Source: a virus
Strand: one strand, 5' to 3'
Length of the DNA: 31,295 nt
Virus record (IMG/VR): IMGVR_UViG_3300009705_000068
Coordinates: 1-31,295 of that record
Numbering within the stretch: position 1 is the stretch's first letter; every line of letters begins with the position of its first letter. This document shows, in pieces, positions 9,901 through 16,581 of this stretch. Below the pieces are notes generated by a model. It saw only the letters and a program-made list of their open reading frames with translations. It had not been told where the DNA came from and made no database searches. A program made the translations under genes and the position numbers.

Positions 9901-11806
9901 TTCCTCTACTAGATTTGGGGATGACTTTAAAATGTCAGCCGCAAGAGAGATAACCCCACTGGGTCTAGATGGTGTTGTTACTAATGCCCGTCAAACAGCA
10001 CAGCGAGCAGCTTATGGGCAAGATGCAACAATTGCATGGGCTAACGAAAAGTTGGCACTAGGTAAAATACTACCATTCCTAAGCTGGGGAGCGAGAAGCA
10101 TTATTGGTGTGGATGCTACGTTTAAAAGGCAACTCAGATTCGCAGCGGCACGAGCCGAGTCACGAAAGAAAGCCTTATTAAACCATCCAAGTGACCCTGC
10201 CAAAGCTAAAGAGTATTCCGATAAACTCCTAAATAGTTGGTTAAGAGATGCTAATGGTTTTAAAGTATTAGCTCAAGTTGATGAACTAGCCGATGACTTT
10301 TCAAGAATTGATGACGCATTATTGATGGCATCACACGGAGACCTAGAAGATGTTGCTCAAAACTTAACAGAACAAATCTTAATCAAACCCATCTCAGGGA
10401 TGTTGAACGACGATAGAGACGGTAAGCGTATGGTTGTTGGTGCTGTAATCGAATTGTTTATGCCCTTCTATAAAGTTGGCGTTCGTTCGGTTGTTAAATC
10501 AGCTACCCTAGCAAATCCGTTGCGTGTCTTAGGAGCTACTAACACGGGCATACCTGCCGTGGGTAATCCTTACGTGGGCATCAAAAAGCAATTAGCTAAC
10601 AAACAAAAGGATGTTATTGCCAAACTAGAAGCAGGGAGACCGACTGAAAGTAAAAAGTGGATAAGAGACAAAGAACTAGAATCTATTAATTTAGATAATC
10701 GTATAAAGAGAGCAGAGCTTCGTAGAATTAACCACAACAAAGAAGTTCTTACTGATGTTGTGATACAACTATCTTTAGGTAGCGCGGCATTTGCCGCAGG
10801 TTATATGGGTAAAGCCACAGGCACAAATGCTTGGATGACTGCCGACCAGAAGAGAAAGAACAGAGATAAGGTAAAAGACTTCACAATGTTTGGAATGGAT
10901 TATCGTGCAGCGGTTCCAGTAAATTTATTAATGGCTTTCTCTGCTGACCTTGGGAGGTATATGCGAGCTAAAAAGAACAATCAACTTTCGGACGACCTAA
11001 GTGGACTTACATTAATATTAGAGTCACTTAAAACCGCATCGAGAGAACTACCTACATCACAGGGACTTGCAGACCTAGATGGTTTGTTTTCAGGAAGCAA
11101 CGAAAGATTCAGCGCTATGGTTGCTAAAGTTGCATCTAGTTATGCGTTACCAGTTCCTTCATGGATTAGGAAAGTCACTAGCTACGCTACGGCTCAAGAC
11201 ACTATAAGTGAATTAAAGGGGGGTACATTTAGTGATAGAATTATGTACTACTCCTTTGGGAAAGCTACTCCAAACCGTAAGGTGGACATTGCAGGTCAAT
11301 TCGTAACAAATGATAGAACCATACACCATACTTGGAACAGGTTTGCGTCTCCTAAAGAAATAGAGAGAAAACCTTATCAAAATGTTATTGCGTCTGACCA
11401 CGAAAAGGTACTAGATGCCTCACTAGATGCTGGCTTCTATGTTGAAGGTAATATGCACGAGTGGCGTGATGAAAGCGGTGTTACATTACATCAGCACTTC
11501 GCAGAACGATTAAGACAATCTACCTTAGAAATGGAGCTTAATACATACTCTACTGGGCAATATTTGACCGACGTAAATCTTAGTATACCTAACGATAAAG
11601 GCACGCCAAGAAACAAAGGTATTTTAAAATTTGGACAATTACTTAATAAAAAACACAGAGAGATTAAAGAAATGATGCGTGAAGACGCTTCACTTTTAGG
11701 TCGCTTTGTTAATAAAGAAAATGAGAACCTTTATGATAATATGTTAAAACTACAATTCCAAGGCGATGAAATCTTGAACACTAAATTACCAAAACCAATC
11801 TTTTAA
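6965..11806 (+). CDS. Giant internal virion protein gp16-like
   Basis: 1613 aa, the largest gene here and longer than T7 gp16 (1318 aa). A small hydrophobic Gly/Ala stretch lies near residues 65-80 and an amphipathic helical region follows. Two Pro/Thr-rich linkers occur at about 555-600 (e.g. TPATPKPDGEAPATPKDAPE) and 680-715, then a Lys/Glu-rich coiled-coil-like region (about 725-870). A possible membrane segment near 1260-1280 includes LSLGSAAFAAGYMG. No soluble lytic transglycosylase domain, found at the N-terminus of T7 gp16, could be seen. The role in T7 is the inner-membrane part of the ejection channel. Identity is by position and size. Confidence 0.78.
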   Translation: MADIITFNPITDGKREDEEVIDTINPAVTSTERELKTVPTSWENTTYDAAAEAEENDTWHQIKGYGAGAAVEMGGGFYMSHKLNSAGRYQQTVSNSKKILNSLRALRVANLATWQKSFTPWGAVAQVGTFAVTEAGIWALANLAGQGTRNAMGVQEGIHSSELISSAVFGTIAQPVESAFALAKIGDKINKAMPLKIVAETTHNAKKGVVDLAAWKGRELLVKGAPKFVSGAVLGLTESVMRQELALQMNDIEERNGWDYATSTLLGGGFNSIFGVLSKSGAWGRKQATTVSERARDRTKQAIEDINKDIEKLGQNINKPSKNKKLNDLTIKKGEHEQALEILEDMVEDTKKADAHLSADETNPSTAIDQPEPAILKEKRERLENQEKLDTDELKEEINLDKALDESTLDRILIDLEEKWQTAVDNLDEGSVTDEITRITRRIYEAADYDMGIAIEKLALMGDDIDMPTIARLLEDVDTQIKLLDSVHGRINTAAGRAVRANNLNSSPAPNSTYSLANQQTKDALNVIKRRLRSVIDGTDTVDDFIAAADKVLEGKKPVSKPVEVDTPATPKPDGEAPATPKDAPETPKLETNLKPKKVLSAFETGGFPVQSVVVNGETRYITSATIEGLGRKYFFTDEKGIGQFDIEGKSTSKLDRIDEINTTFDTRKDLLDAIQKKVDETPTPPKDTPQPRGEESPNPKTGKKNEEIDSGSNADVDEPTVSPVVSALDKRIAKLQKQLDELLPNISGRSPEEAKGSKGNKKAEDPEVKRLKNSIANAKRYKREAEKVVKEELEVARLAEIAARNDPAEMQLEVGGKGNKPKESLNKKINEAKARQRAAKKLFRERLKKIVDDEKKQIRLEAKAKLWDDVYDYVYREAEMENAGVGVKLFRTARILRKLGMVNSPTSAMAALPTGAFEMIKLFPKAYIGKALAKTDLEAQAAQFEIEAAGEAMMGLFKADTWKHFYRAYKTGQDPSYGSSTRFGDDFKMSAAREITPLGLDGVVTNARQTAQRAAYGQDATIAWANEKLALGKILPFLSWGARSIIGVDATFKRQLRFAAARAESRKKALLNHPSDPAKAKEYSDKLLNSWLRDANGFKVLAQVDELADDFSRIDDALLMASHGDLEDVAQNLTEQILIKPISGMLNDDRDGKRMVVGAVIELFMPFYKVGVRSVVKSATLANPLRVLGATNTGIPAVGNPYVGIKKQLANKQKDVIAKLEAGRPTESKKWIRDKELESINLDNRIKRAELRRINHNKEVLTDVVIQLSLGSAAFAAGYMGKATGTNAWMTADQKRKNRDKVKDFTMFGMDYRAAVPVNLLMAFSADLGRYMRAKKNNQLSDDLSGLTLILESLKTASRELPTSQGLADLDGLFSGSNERFSAMVAKVASSYALPVPSWIRKVTSYATAQDTISELKGGTFSDRIMYYSFGKATPNRKVDIAGQFVTNDRTIHHTWNRFASPKEIERKPYQNVIASDHEKVLDASLDAGFYVEGNMHEWRDESGVTLHQHFAERLRQSTLEMELNTYSTGQYLTDVNLSIPNDKGTPRNKGILKFGQLLNKKHREIKEMMREDASLLGRFVNKENENLYDNMLKLQFQGDEILNTKLPKPIF

Positions 11807-11825
11807 ATTCTAACCCCCTAATACA

Positions 11826-12854
11826 ATGGCAAACTCATATGTTGAATATACAACCGCAAGCAATGGAACTGGCACAGGCACTAACGCCTTCGGACAGACC
11901 ACCTTCACTGCACCCACTAAGTTTCTAAGCATCAACGACATCCGCATAAAAGGATTAAATGGAAGCACATGGACAGAACTAACAATATCCTCAAGAGGAA
12001 CGACAACAGTCACTCTGAGTGCTACACCAACAGCTTACTCAACGATACGAGTGTTTCGTTCTTCCACAACGGAACCATTGATAGACTTCCAGAACGGCTC
12101 AAGGTTGTCAGAGAGTGACCTTGATACGGCTTACCAACAAGGACTGTTTGTGGCACAAGAGGTAGCAGAAGATGATGACCCTGAAGGTGGTAGCGGTATA
12201 GGTAACGTAGTCAACTCGCAGTTAGCTGGTGGTATCACTAACGATAAACTTGCAGGAAGTATTACCCAAGATAAACTTGCGGGTAGTATTGCTGACAGTA
12301 AACTTGCTAGTGGTGTGGGAACAAGTGCGAACAACCTAGTAAAACTCGATGGCACTGCTAAACTACCTGCGGTTGATGGAAGTCAACTTACAAATGTTAG
12401 TGCGGGTAAAGTTTTACAGGTTAAACATTTTCAAACAGGTGCGGTAGCTCACACAACTTCTACTATAACAAATGATGACTCCATACCTCAAAATACTGAG
12501 GGTGGAGAATTTATGACTTTAGAAATTACACCAACAAGTGCAACAAGTAAATTATTAATAGAAGTTGTGGTTGGTGGAAGTCCTACTGTTGCTGCTGCTG
12601 TAACTGTTGCTTTGTTTCAAGATAGTACGGCTAGTGCTTTAGCCGCAATGGGTTTTTTCCACCCAACTGGAACTGGACAAACAACTATAGCCTTTAAGCA
12701 TTTCATGATAGCAGGAACAACTAGTGCTACTACTTTCAAAGTTAGAGCTGGTTCTCATACTAATAATTTTACTTTTAATGGAACTAATAATACAAATAGA
12801 GTTTATGGGGGAGTTTATGCTTCATCTATAACCATTACAGAGATAACCCCATAA
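11826..12854 (+). CDS. Tail fibre protein, T7 gp17-like N-terminus
   Basis: 342 aa. Residues 1-115 form the T7 tail-fibre anchoring domain (SYVEYTTASNGTGTGTNAFG, FLSINDIRIKG, TIRVFRSSTTEPLIDFQNGS, ESDLDTAYQQGLFVAQE). Then come three short imperfect repeats around residues 135-165 (NDKLAGSIT, QDKLAGSIA, DSKLASGVG), common in phage fibres. The C-terminal ~140 residues are Thr/Ser/Gly-rich beta structure and probably bind the receptor. The protein is shorter than T7 gp17 (553 aa). The last base of its TAA overlaps the ATG of the holin candidate. Confidence 0.88.
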   Translation: MANSYVEYTTASNGTGTGTNAFGQTTFTAPTKFLSINDIRIKGLNGSTWTELTISSRGTTTVTLSATPTAYSTIRVFRSSTTEPLIDFQNGSRLSESDLDTAYQQGLFVAQEVAEDDDPEGGSGIGNVVNSQLAGGITNDKLAGSITQDKLAGSIADSKLASGVGTSANNLVKLDGTAKLPAVDGSQLTNVSAGKVLQVKHFQTGAVAHTTSTITNDDSIPQNTEGGEFMTLEITPTSATSKLLIEVVVGGSPTVAAAVTVALFQDSTASALAAMGFFHPTGTGQTTIAFKHFMIAGTTSATTFKVRAGSHTNNFTFNGTNNTNRVYGGVYASSITITEITP

Positions 12855-13003
12855 TGGAATCACAACACTTCCCCTCACTTGTCGGATTCATGGGTATCCT
12901 CGGCACTCTAACATTAGCAGATATTAATGTTCTTGTGGCTACCTTTGTAGGTCTCGCCTCGTTTATCTATCTAGTAATTAAAATCATAAAGGAATTAAAA
13001 TAA
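12854..13003 (+). CDS. Holin candidate (gp17.5-like small membrane protein)
   Basis: 49 aa, frame ATG 12854 to TAA 13003. There are two hydrophobic stretches (LVGFMGILGTLTLA and VLVATFVGLASFIYLVIKII) and a basic C-terminus (KIIKELK), with the arrangement of class II holins. Its place between tail fibre and small terminase is exactly that of T7 gene 17.5 (67 aa), the holin. It is coupled to both neighbours by TAATG overlaps. The function is inferred from position, size and membrane topology; there is no diagnostic motif. Confidence 0.7.
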   Translation: MESQHFPSLVGFMGILGTLTLADINVLVATFVGLASFIYLVIKIIKELK

Positions 13004-13239
13004 TGAGTGACAAGTCCCTTAAACTTAATAACTTACAGGATATTCTTATTGATGAGTTTATCAGCCGTATCAACAGTGGCAACGCTACCCCTAGCGACCT
13101 TAACGCTGCTCGGCAGATGCTCAAAGATAATAACATCTCCGCTACAGTAACCAACGACAACCCTATGAATGAGTTAGTAAAAGTATTACCATTTAAAGAT
13201 GACGCTGTAGACAAAGTGATACGAGCCTATAACGATTAA
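13003..13239 (+). CDS. Terminase small subunit (gp18-like)
   Basis: 78 aa, helical, comparable with T7 gp18 (89 aa). The sequence NLQDILIDEFISRINSGNAT followed by PSDLNAARQMLKDNNI is the pattern of small terminase/DNA-packaging proteins of T7-like phages. It lies directly before the large terminase and overlaps it by one base. It would recognise concatemeric DNA and stimulate the large subunit. Confidence 0.85.
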   Translation: MSDKSLKLNNLQDILIDEFISRINSGNATPSDLNAARQMLKDNNISATVTNDNPMNELVKVLPFKDDAVDKVIRAYND

Positions 13240-14909
13240 TGGAAGTCCCTGAACAGTTAAAGGATTTTCGTAACTTCCTTTACATTGTATGGAAAGAACT
13301 AAACCTTCCAGACCCTACCCCTATCCAATATGAGATTGCTTCCTTTATGCAATCAGGAGACCGAAGAGCTATTATACAGGGTTTCCGAGGAGTTGGAAAG
13401 TCGTGGATATGCTCTGCTTTTGTTGTACACCAGTTGCTCCTCGACCCTCGAAAGAACATCCTTGTTATCTCGGCTTCTAAGACTAGAGCGGACGATTTCT
13501 CGACATTTACGCTTAGGATTATCCATGAACTTGCTATCCTCGAGCACCTGCGACCTAAGCCAAATCAGAGATTCTCTAAGATATCTTTTGATGTTGGACT
13601 CGCTCCAGCCTCACACGCACCCTCCGTCAAGTCGCTTGGGGTCACTTCACAGCTAACAGGTAGTCGTGCTGACATCATAGTAGCAGACGACGTGGAAGTA
13701 CCCAACAATAGTGCTACCCAAACCATGCGGGACAAGCTGTCAGAACAAATCAAAGAGTTCGACGCTATCCTCAAACCTGACGACAACGCTAAGATATTAG
13801 TCCTAGGAACACCCCAGTGTGAAGACACAATCTATTATAAGCTGTCTGAGAGGGGCTACAAGACGCGCGTATGGACTGCGCAATACATTACTCCAACTAA
13901 GCACGAAAACGCCTACAACGGCAACGTGAGCCATCTATGCGTTGATTCTGAGAAAGAAGGAGACTCTACTGAACCCACCCGCTTTTCTAACATCGACCTA
14001 CGAGAACGACAAATATCCTATGGTTCCGCTGGTTTTGCCATGCAGTTCATGCTGGATGCACGCTTGAGTGATGTCGATAGATACCCCCTAAAACTCAGTG
14101 ACCTCATCGTTACCCCTATTGATAAAGAGGTAGCACCTGAGAAACTTGTGTGGGCTGCCTCCCCTGACCTTGAGTATGATGGTAGCATCCCTAACGTCGG
14201 ACTCTCAGGTGACAGATACTACCGACCTATGACCACCGTAGGTGACCACGTAGAGTTCACAGGCAGTGTCCTTAGTATTGACCCATCTGGTCGTGGTAAG
14301 GATGAGACTGGATATGCCGTCGTTAAGATGCTCAATGGTACACTATTTGTCCCAGAAGCAGGTGGTCTCTCTGGGGGCTACGACGAGGCTACCCTTAAGA
14401 ATTTAACAATGATAGCCAAGGAACACAAAGTAAACGCTATCATAGTCGAGTCTAACTTCGGTGATGGTATGTTCGTTGAACTACTTAGACCCATTCTAAA
14501 TAAGGTTTACCCCTGCACCATAGAAGAAGTCCGTCACTCTAAACAAAAAGAACTACGCATCATTGAGACCCTAGAGCCTGTAATGGCTAACCATAAGCTC
14601 GTAGTTGACCCTAAGGTTATCCGTAAGGACTACGATAGTTGCAGCTCATATAAACCAGAAGCACAACTAAAGTACCAACTGTTCTACCAGATGTCTCGTA
14701 TAACAAGAGACCGTGGGGCTATTACTCATGATGATAGACTTGATGCTCTATCTATGGCTGTCAGCTATTGGGTAGAACAAATGAACCAAGATGTTGACCT
14801 TAAGATGCAAGAAAGAAAACAAGACCTTATTAAAGAACAACTCCTAGAGTTTGAGAACACATTCCATAAGAGAAATAAGGGGTCTATAGGTGTTAATAAT
14901 TGGATTTAG
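13239..14909 (+). CDS. Terminase large subunit (gp19-like)
   Basis: 556 aa packaging motor. The ATPase domain has Walker A GFRGVGKS (48-55) and Walker B IIVADD (146-151). The C-terminal RNase H-like nuclease has SIDPSGRGKDETG (D348), IIVESNFGDG (E404) and THDDRLDAL (D498 or D502). Length and motifs match T7 gp19 (586 aa). It is the last gene of the late block, so the ends of the packaged linear genome probably lie downstream, before the early genes. Confidence 0.95.
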   Translation: MEVPEQLKDFRNFLYIVWKELNLPDPTPIQYEIASFMQSGDRRAIIQGFRGVGKSWICSAFVVHQLLLDPRKNILVISASKTRADDFSTFTLRIIHELAILEHLRPKPNQRFSKISFDVGLAPASHAPSVKSLGVTSQLTGSRADIIVADDVEVPNNSATQTMRDKLSEQIKEFDAILKPDDNAKILVLGTPQCEDTIYYKLSERGYKTRVWTAQYITPTKHENAYNGNVSHLCVDSEKEGDSTEPTRFSNIDLRERQISYGSAGFAMQFMLDARLSDVDRYPLKLSDLIVTPIDKEVAPEKLVWAASPDLEYDGSIPNVGLSGDRYYRPMTTVGDHVEFTGSVLSIDPSGRGKDETGYAVVKMLNGTLFVPEAGGLSGGYDEATLKNLTMIAKEHKVNAIIVESNFGDGMFVELLRPILNKVYPCTIEEVRHSKQKELRIIETLEPVMANHKLVVDPKVIRKDYDSCSSYKPEAQLKYQLFYQMSRITRDRGAITHDDRLDALSMAVSYWVEQMNQDVDLKMQERKQDLIKEQLLEFENTFHKRNKGSIGVNNWI

Positions 14910-14958
14910 GGTGCATTCATAACAGTAGTAATATCAAAGACTTACAAGACAGAGGGAA

Positions 14959-14980
14959 TAGGAGGGGTAAATAGCCCCTA
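14959..14980 (+). other. Short GC hairpin after terL
   Basis: AGGGG (14963-14967) and CCCCT (14975-14979) can form a five-pair stem with a seven-base loop, 50 bases after the terminase stop. Outer ATAGG and CCTAT offer an alternative register. There is no T-run after it, so it is a poor intrinsic terminator. It could be an RNA-processing or packaging signal. Confidence 0.3.
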
Positions 14981-14983
14981 TGG

Positions 14984-15074
14984 TACACTTAAAGTGATAA
15001 TAAGTGATAATCATAATTTGACTATGTTAATAGGTATTTAATATGAATGAGACTATTAGTGAACTTTAAGTGTA
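14984..15074 (+). repeat. Inverted and tandem repeats between terL and early region
   Basis: A 12-base inverted repeat, TACACTTAAAGT (14984-14995) and ACTTTAAGTGTA (15063-15074), encloses an AT-rich stretch. The left arm runs into a perfect tandem duplication of AAGTGATAAT (14992-15001 and 15002-15011). The right arm ends over the possible GTG start of the next gene. Such a layout suits an operator, a replication or packaging signal, or a terminal-repeat boundary. Confidence 0.6.
15018..15044 (+). promoter_or_regulatory. Possible sigma70-type promoter
   Basis: TTGACT (15018-15023) and TAATAT (15039-15044) are separated by 15 bases, short of the preferred 17. It lies inside the inverted repeat and 30 bases before the acidic gene. 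The hexamers are fair but the spacing is poor, in AT-rich DNA where chance matches are common. Confidence 0.3.
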
Positions 15075-15327
15075 TATGGATGATGAATTAACCCCAATAG
15101 AGCAATGTCAGGTAATACTTGGAGAACACTTTGAGAACTACCTGATAGTGGCTGCTGACAAACCCCATGAGTGTGAGGTTGAGTATAACAACAGCTTTGC
15201 TGCCCTAGGGTTAGCTGCTATCGCTAATAAAGTCGTTACAGATGCCCTCCTTCCTAGTGAAGATTATGAGGTTGACATCGAGTGGGACGAGGATTTAGAT
15301 GATGAAGATAGCTACGAAGACTTTTAA
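15070..15327 (+). CDS. Very acidic small protein, unknown function
   Basis: 85 aa from GTG 15070 (MYMDDELTPIEQCQ) or 83 aa from ATG 15076; no Shine-Dalgarno decides between them. About 25 Asp/Glu against 2 Lys, with a C-terminal acidic tail (DIEWDEDLDDEDSYEDF). The middle (YNNSFAALGLAAIANKVV) looks like a small folded alpha/beta domain. Similar small acidic proteins follow terminase or precede early genes in other marine T7-like phages, but the function is not known to me. The strong terminator at 15360 ends its transcript. A DNA-mimic role, as for T7 gp0.3, is conceivable from charge only. Confidence 0.75.
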   Translation: MYMDDELTPIEQCQVILGEHFENYLIVAADKPHECEVEYNNSFAALGLAAIANKVVTDALLPSEDYEVDIEWDEDLDDEDSYEDF

Positions 15328-15359
15328 AGATAACTTTGTTTGTGTTATATAGTGTGTTT

Positions 15360-15405
15360 GACCTCCTAGGGATTGTGTGTTTTCTCTAGGGGGTCTTTCT
15401 ATTTT
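15360..15405 (+). terminator. Strong intrinsic terminator
   Basis: A 12-pair stem is formed by GACCTCCTAGGG (15360-15371) and CTCTAGGGGGTC (15384-15395) with two G-T pairs and a 12-base loop, followed directly by TTTCTATTTT (15396-15405). This is the clearest terminator in the window. It probably ends late transcription coming through the terminase and acidic genes. The next gene starts on the base after the T-run. Confidence 0.85.
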
Positions 15406-15645
15406 ATGAAGAATGTAATAACCAGCCTCCTACTAGCACTCCTAGTTGTAGCTGTGATATTGCTCTCAGAAGACCTTAAGGAACAAGAGGCACTTCTAGA
15501 TGAACTCGTGGACAAGCATAATGCCCACCTGAAGTACACTGAGGGACAGATGGATGTCCTTATAAATCACCAGAAGGATATTGAGGGTATCGTTGCATAT
15601 CTACTTGAGGTGGAAGCTAGGCGCTCTTTTGTGAGCTATAGGTGA
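15406..15645 (+). CDS. Small membrane-anchored protein, spanin-like
   Basis: 79 aa from ATG 15406 (MKNVITSLLLALL...). A GTG-type start farther upstream would lie inside the terminator loop and is unlikely. One N-terminal membrane segment (ITSLLLALLVVAVILL, residues 5-20) is followed by a charged helical part (LKEQEALLDELVDKHN...). This is the topology of an inner-membrane spanin (Rz) or of T7 gp18.5, which also lies near the terminase genes, though it is shorter than T7 gp18.5 (143 aa). The only Shine-Dalgarno-like bases (AGGGGG, 15388-15393) are locked in the terminator stem. Confidence 0.6.
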   Translation: MKNVITSLLLALLVVAVILLSEDLKEQEALLDELVDKHNAHLKYTEGQMDVLINHQKDIEGIVAYLLEVEARRSFVSYR

Positions 15646-15734
15646 CCCGTTGGTTTTGCTATAAAAATCTGAAGGGGTATACGTATATATGTGGAAAAAC
15701 TTTTACCCCCAATGGGGTCTATAATATATATATC

Positions 15735-15753
15735 TGTCCGTGCTTTGTCCGTG
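15735..15753 (+). promoter_or_regulatory. Two phased TGTCCGTG boxes after a -10-like element
   Basis: TGTCCGTG occurs at 15735-15742 and again at 15746-15753, one helical turn (11 bases) apart and 10 bases after TATAATATAT. The same box, on the other strand, is repeated at the attP region (21372-21403). The position just downstream of a -10 box suits a repressor operator. Confidence 0.5.
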
Positions 15754-15828
15754 AATGACGGGGGGTGTCTATGTTTGATAGGGTTGCTCTAGATATTATA
15801 TTTATTGCTGGTAGATTCTAGCGATTTT

Positions 15829-15863
15829 ATTCAGTGGACTGTTTGGTTTTCATTCAGTGGACT
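15829..15863 (+). repeat. Direct repeat ATTCAGTGGACT
   Basis: Two exact 12-base copies (15829-15840, 15852-15863) start 23 bases apart, about two helical turns. The second runs into the palindrome GACTAGTC. A protein-binding site or remnant duplication is possible. Confidence 0.6.
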
Positions 15864-16080
15864 AGTCGAGATGATTGCTTGTTTTTGTATGCGTGTATTT
15901 GTGGAAATGCGTGTTTTTGTTTTTTATTTGCATTTAAATATCACTGAATATCAACACCTTAAGCAACACGGTGAAAATAGTTCTCGACTTATGCAATCAA
16001 TCTGAAATAACTTTTAAACATAGCAATTCAGCTAAACACAAATACACACAATCAATAACACACACAAAAACAAATACACT

Positions 16081-16347
16081 ATGAATAAATTACCAACAGT
16101 TAAAGCAATTCTAAATACACCGTCCATCTTTGAGGGCTTCACCTTTGAGGACATGGTCACGGTAGGACGTGTAAACGCAGAACAAGCTACCTCCACTTGC
16201 ATGATTAATGCTCAAAAGGACTACATGGAAAATCATGGATGGGCAGACACGAAACACGTAGAGGGATTCTTGAATAAATGGTCAAAGCTTGAATCACAAG
16301 TGCGACGCAAATTTGAGGAAGCGGAGGAAATCGCATCCATCCTTTAA
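16081..16347 (+). CDS. Small hypothetical protein, first of CA-leader array
   Basis: 88 aa, not recognised. Mostly helical: an N-terminal part with TPSIFEGFTFEDMVTVGRV and a charged C-terminal helix (NKWSKLESQVRRKFEEAEE). It reads like a small soluble, possibly host-directed, early protein. The start at ATG 16081 follows a long CA-rich leader, the pattern shared with the next thirteen genes. Codon use resembles coding sequence, which supports reality. Confidence 0.75.
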   Translation: MNKLPTVKAILNTPSIFEGFTFEDMVTVGRVNAEQATSTCMINAQKDYMENHGWADTKHVEGFLNKWSKLESQVRRKFEEAEEIASIL

Positions 16348-16384
16348 TCAAATACACACAATCAATAACACACAAAAACACACT

Positions 16385-16573
16385 ATGAAAATATCAAAGC
16401 AAATCAAAAACACACTCCTAGGAATCGACACAATTATCGGCAATGCACTGGGTATAGCAGAGCACATAGGCAACACGGGTGTTACAATTTCACAAAAAGA
16501 CGCAAAGCGCATCTTGGAATGGGCTAACGAACATATTGAGAACCTTCGCGATATTGAGAAGCTCAGTCGCTAA
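16385..16573 (+). CDS. Small hypothetical protein
   Basis: 62 aa beginning MKISKQIKNTLLGIDTIIG. The frame is open upstream into the preceding gene, but ATG 16385 directly after the CA leader fits the array. An amphipathic N-terminal helix and a second helix (KDAKRILEWANEHIENL) suggest a small helical-hairpin protein. Function unknown. Confidence 0.7.
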   Translation: MKISKQIKNTLLGIDTIIGNALGIAEHIGNTGVTISQKDAKRILEWANEHIENLRDIEKLSR

Positions 16574-16581
16574 ATGTCGAA

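Larger units (their letters stand above)
15646..16080 (+). other. Gene-poor control region before the early gene array
   Basis: I see no convincing gene in these ~435 bases. They hold a TATAAT box (15720-15725) without a good -35, two GTCCGTG boxes 11 bases apart (15735-15753), a direct repeat ATTCAGTGGACT (15829-15840 and 15852-15863), a G/T-rich tract (15886-15934) and, at the end, the first CA-rich leader (from about 16033). A short hairpin ACCCC/GGGGT lies at 15705-15718. The region probably contains early promoter(s) and may contain the terminal repeat of the virion DNA. Confidence 0.6.

Noticed and set aside
15043-15069. Eight-codon frame (MNETISEL) before the acidic gene
   Set aside because: Too short to support; it could be a leader peptide but nothing beyond an ATG and stop is seen.
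15702-15725. Full sigma70 promoter at TATAAT 15720
   Set aside because: No acceptable -35 hexamer at 16-18 bases; only the -10-like box is supported.
15805-16005. 66-aa frame in the control region
   Set aside because: TTG start, Phe/Val/Cys-rich composition typical of translated G/T-rich DNA, it covers direct repeats, and it has no ribosome site or family resemblance.
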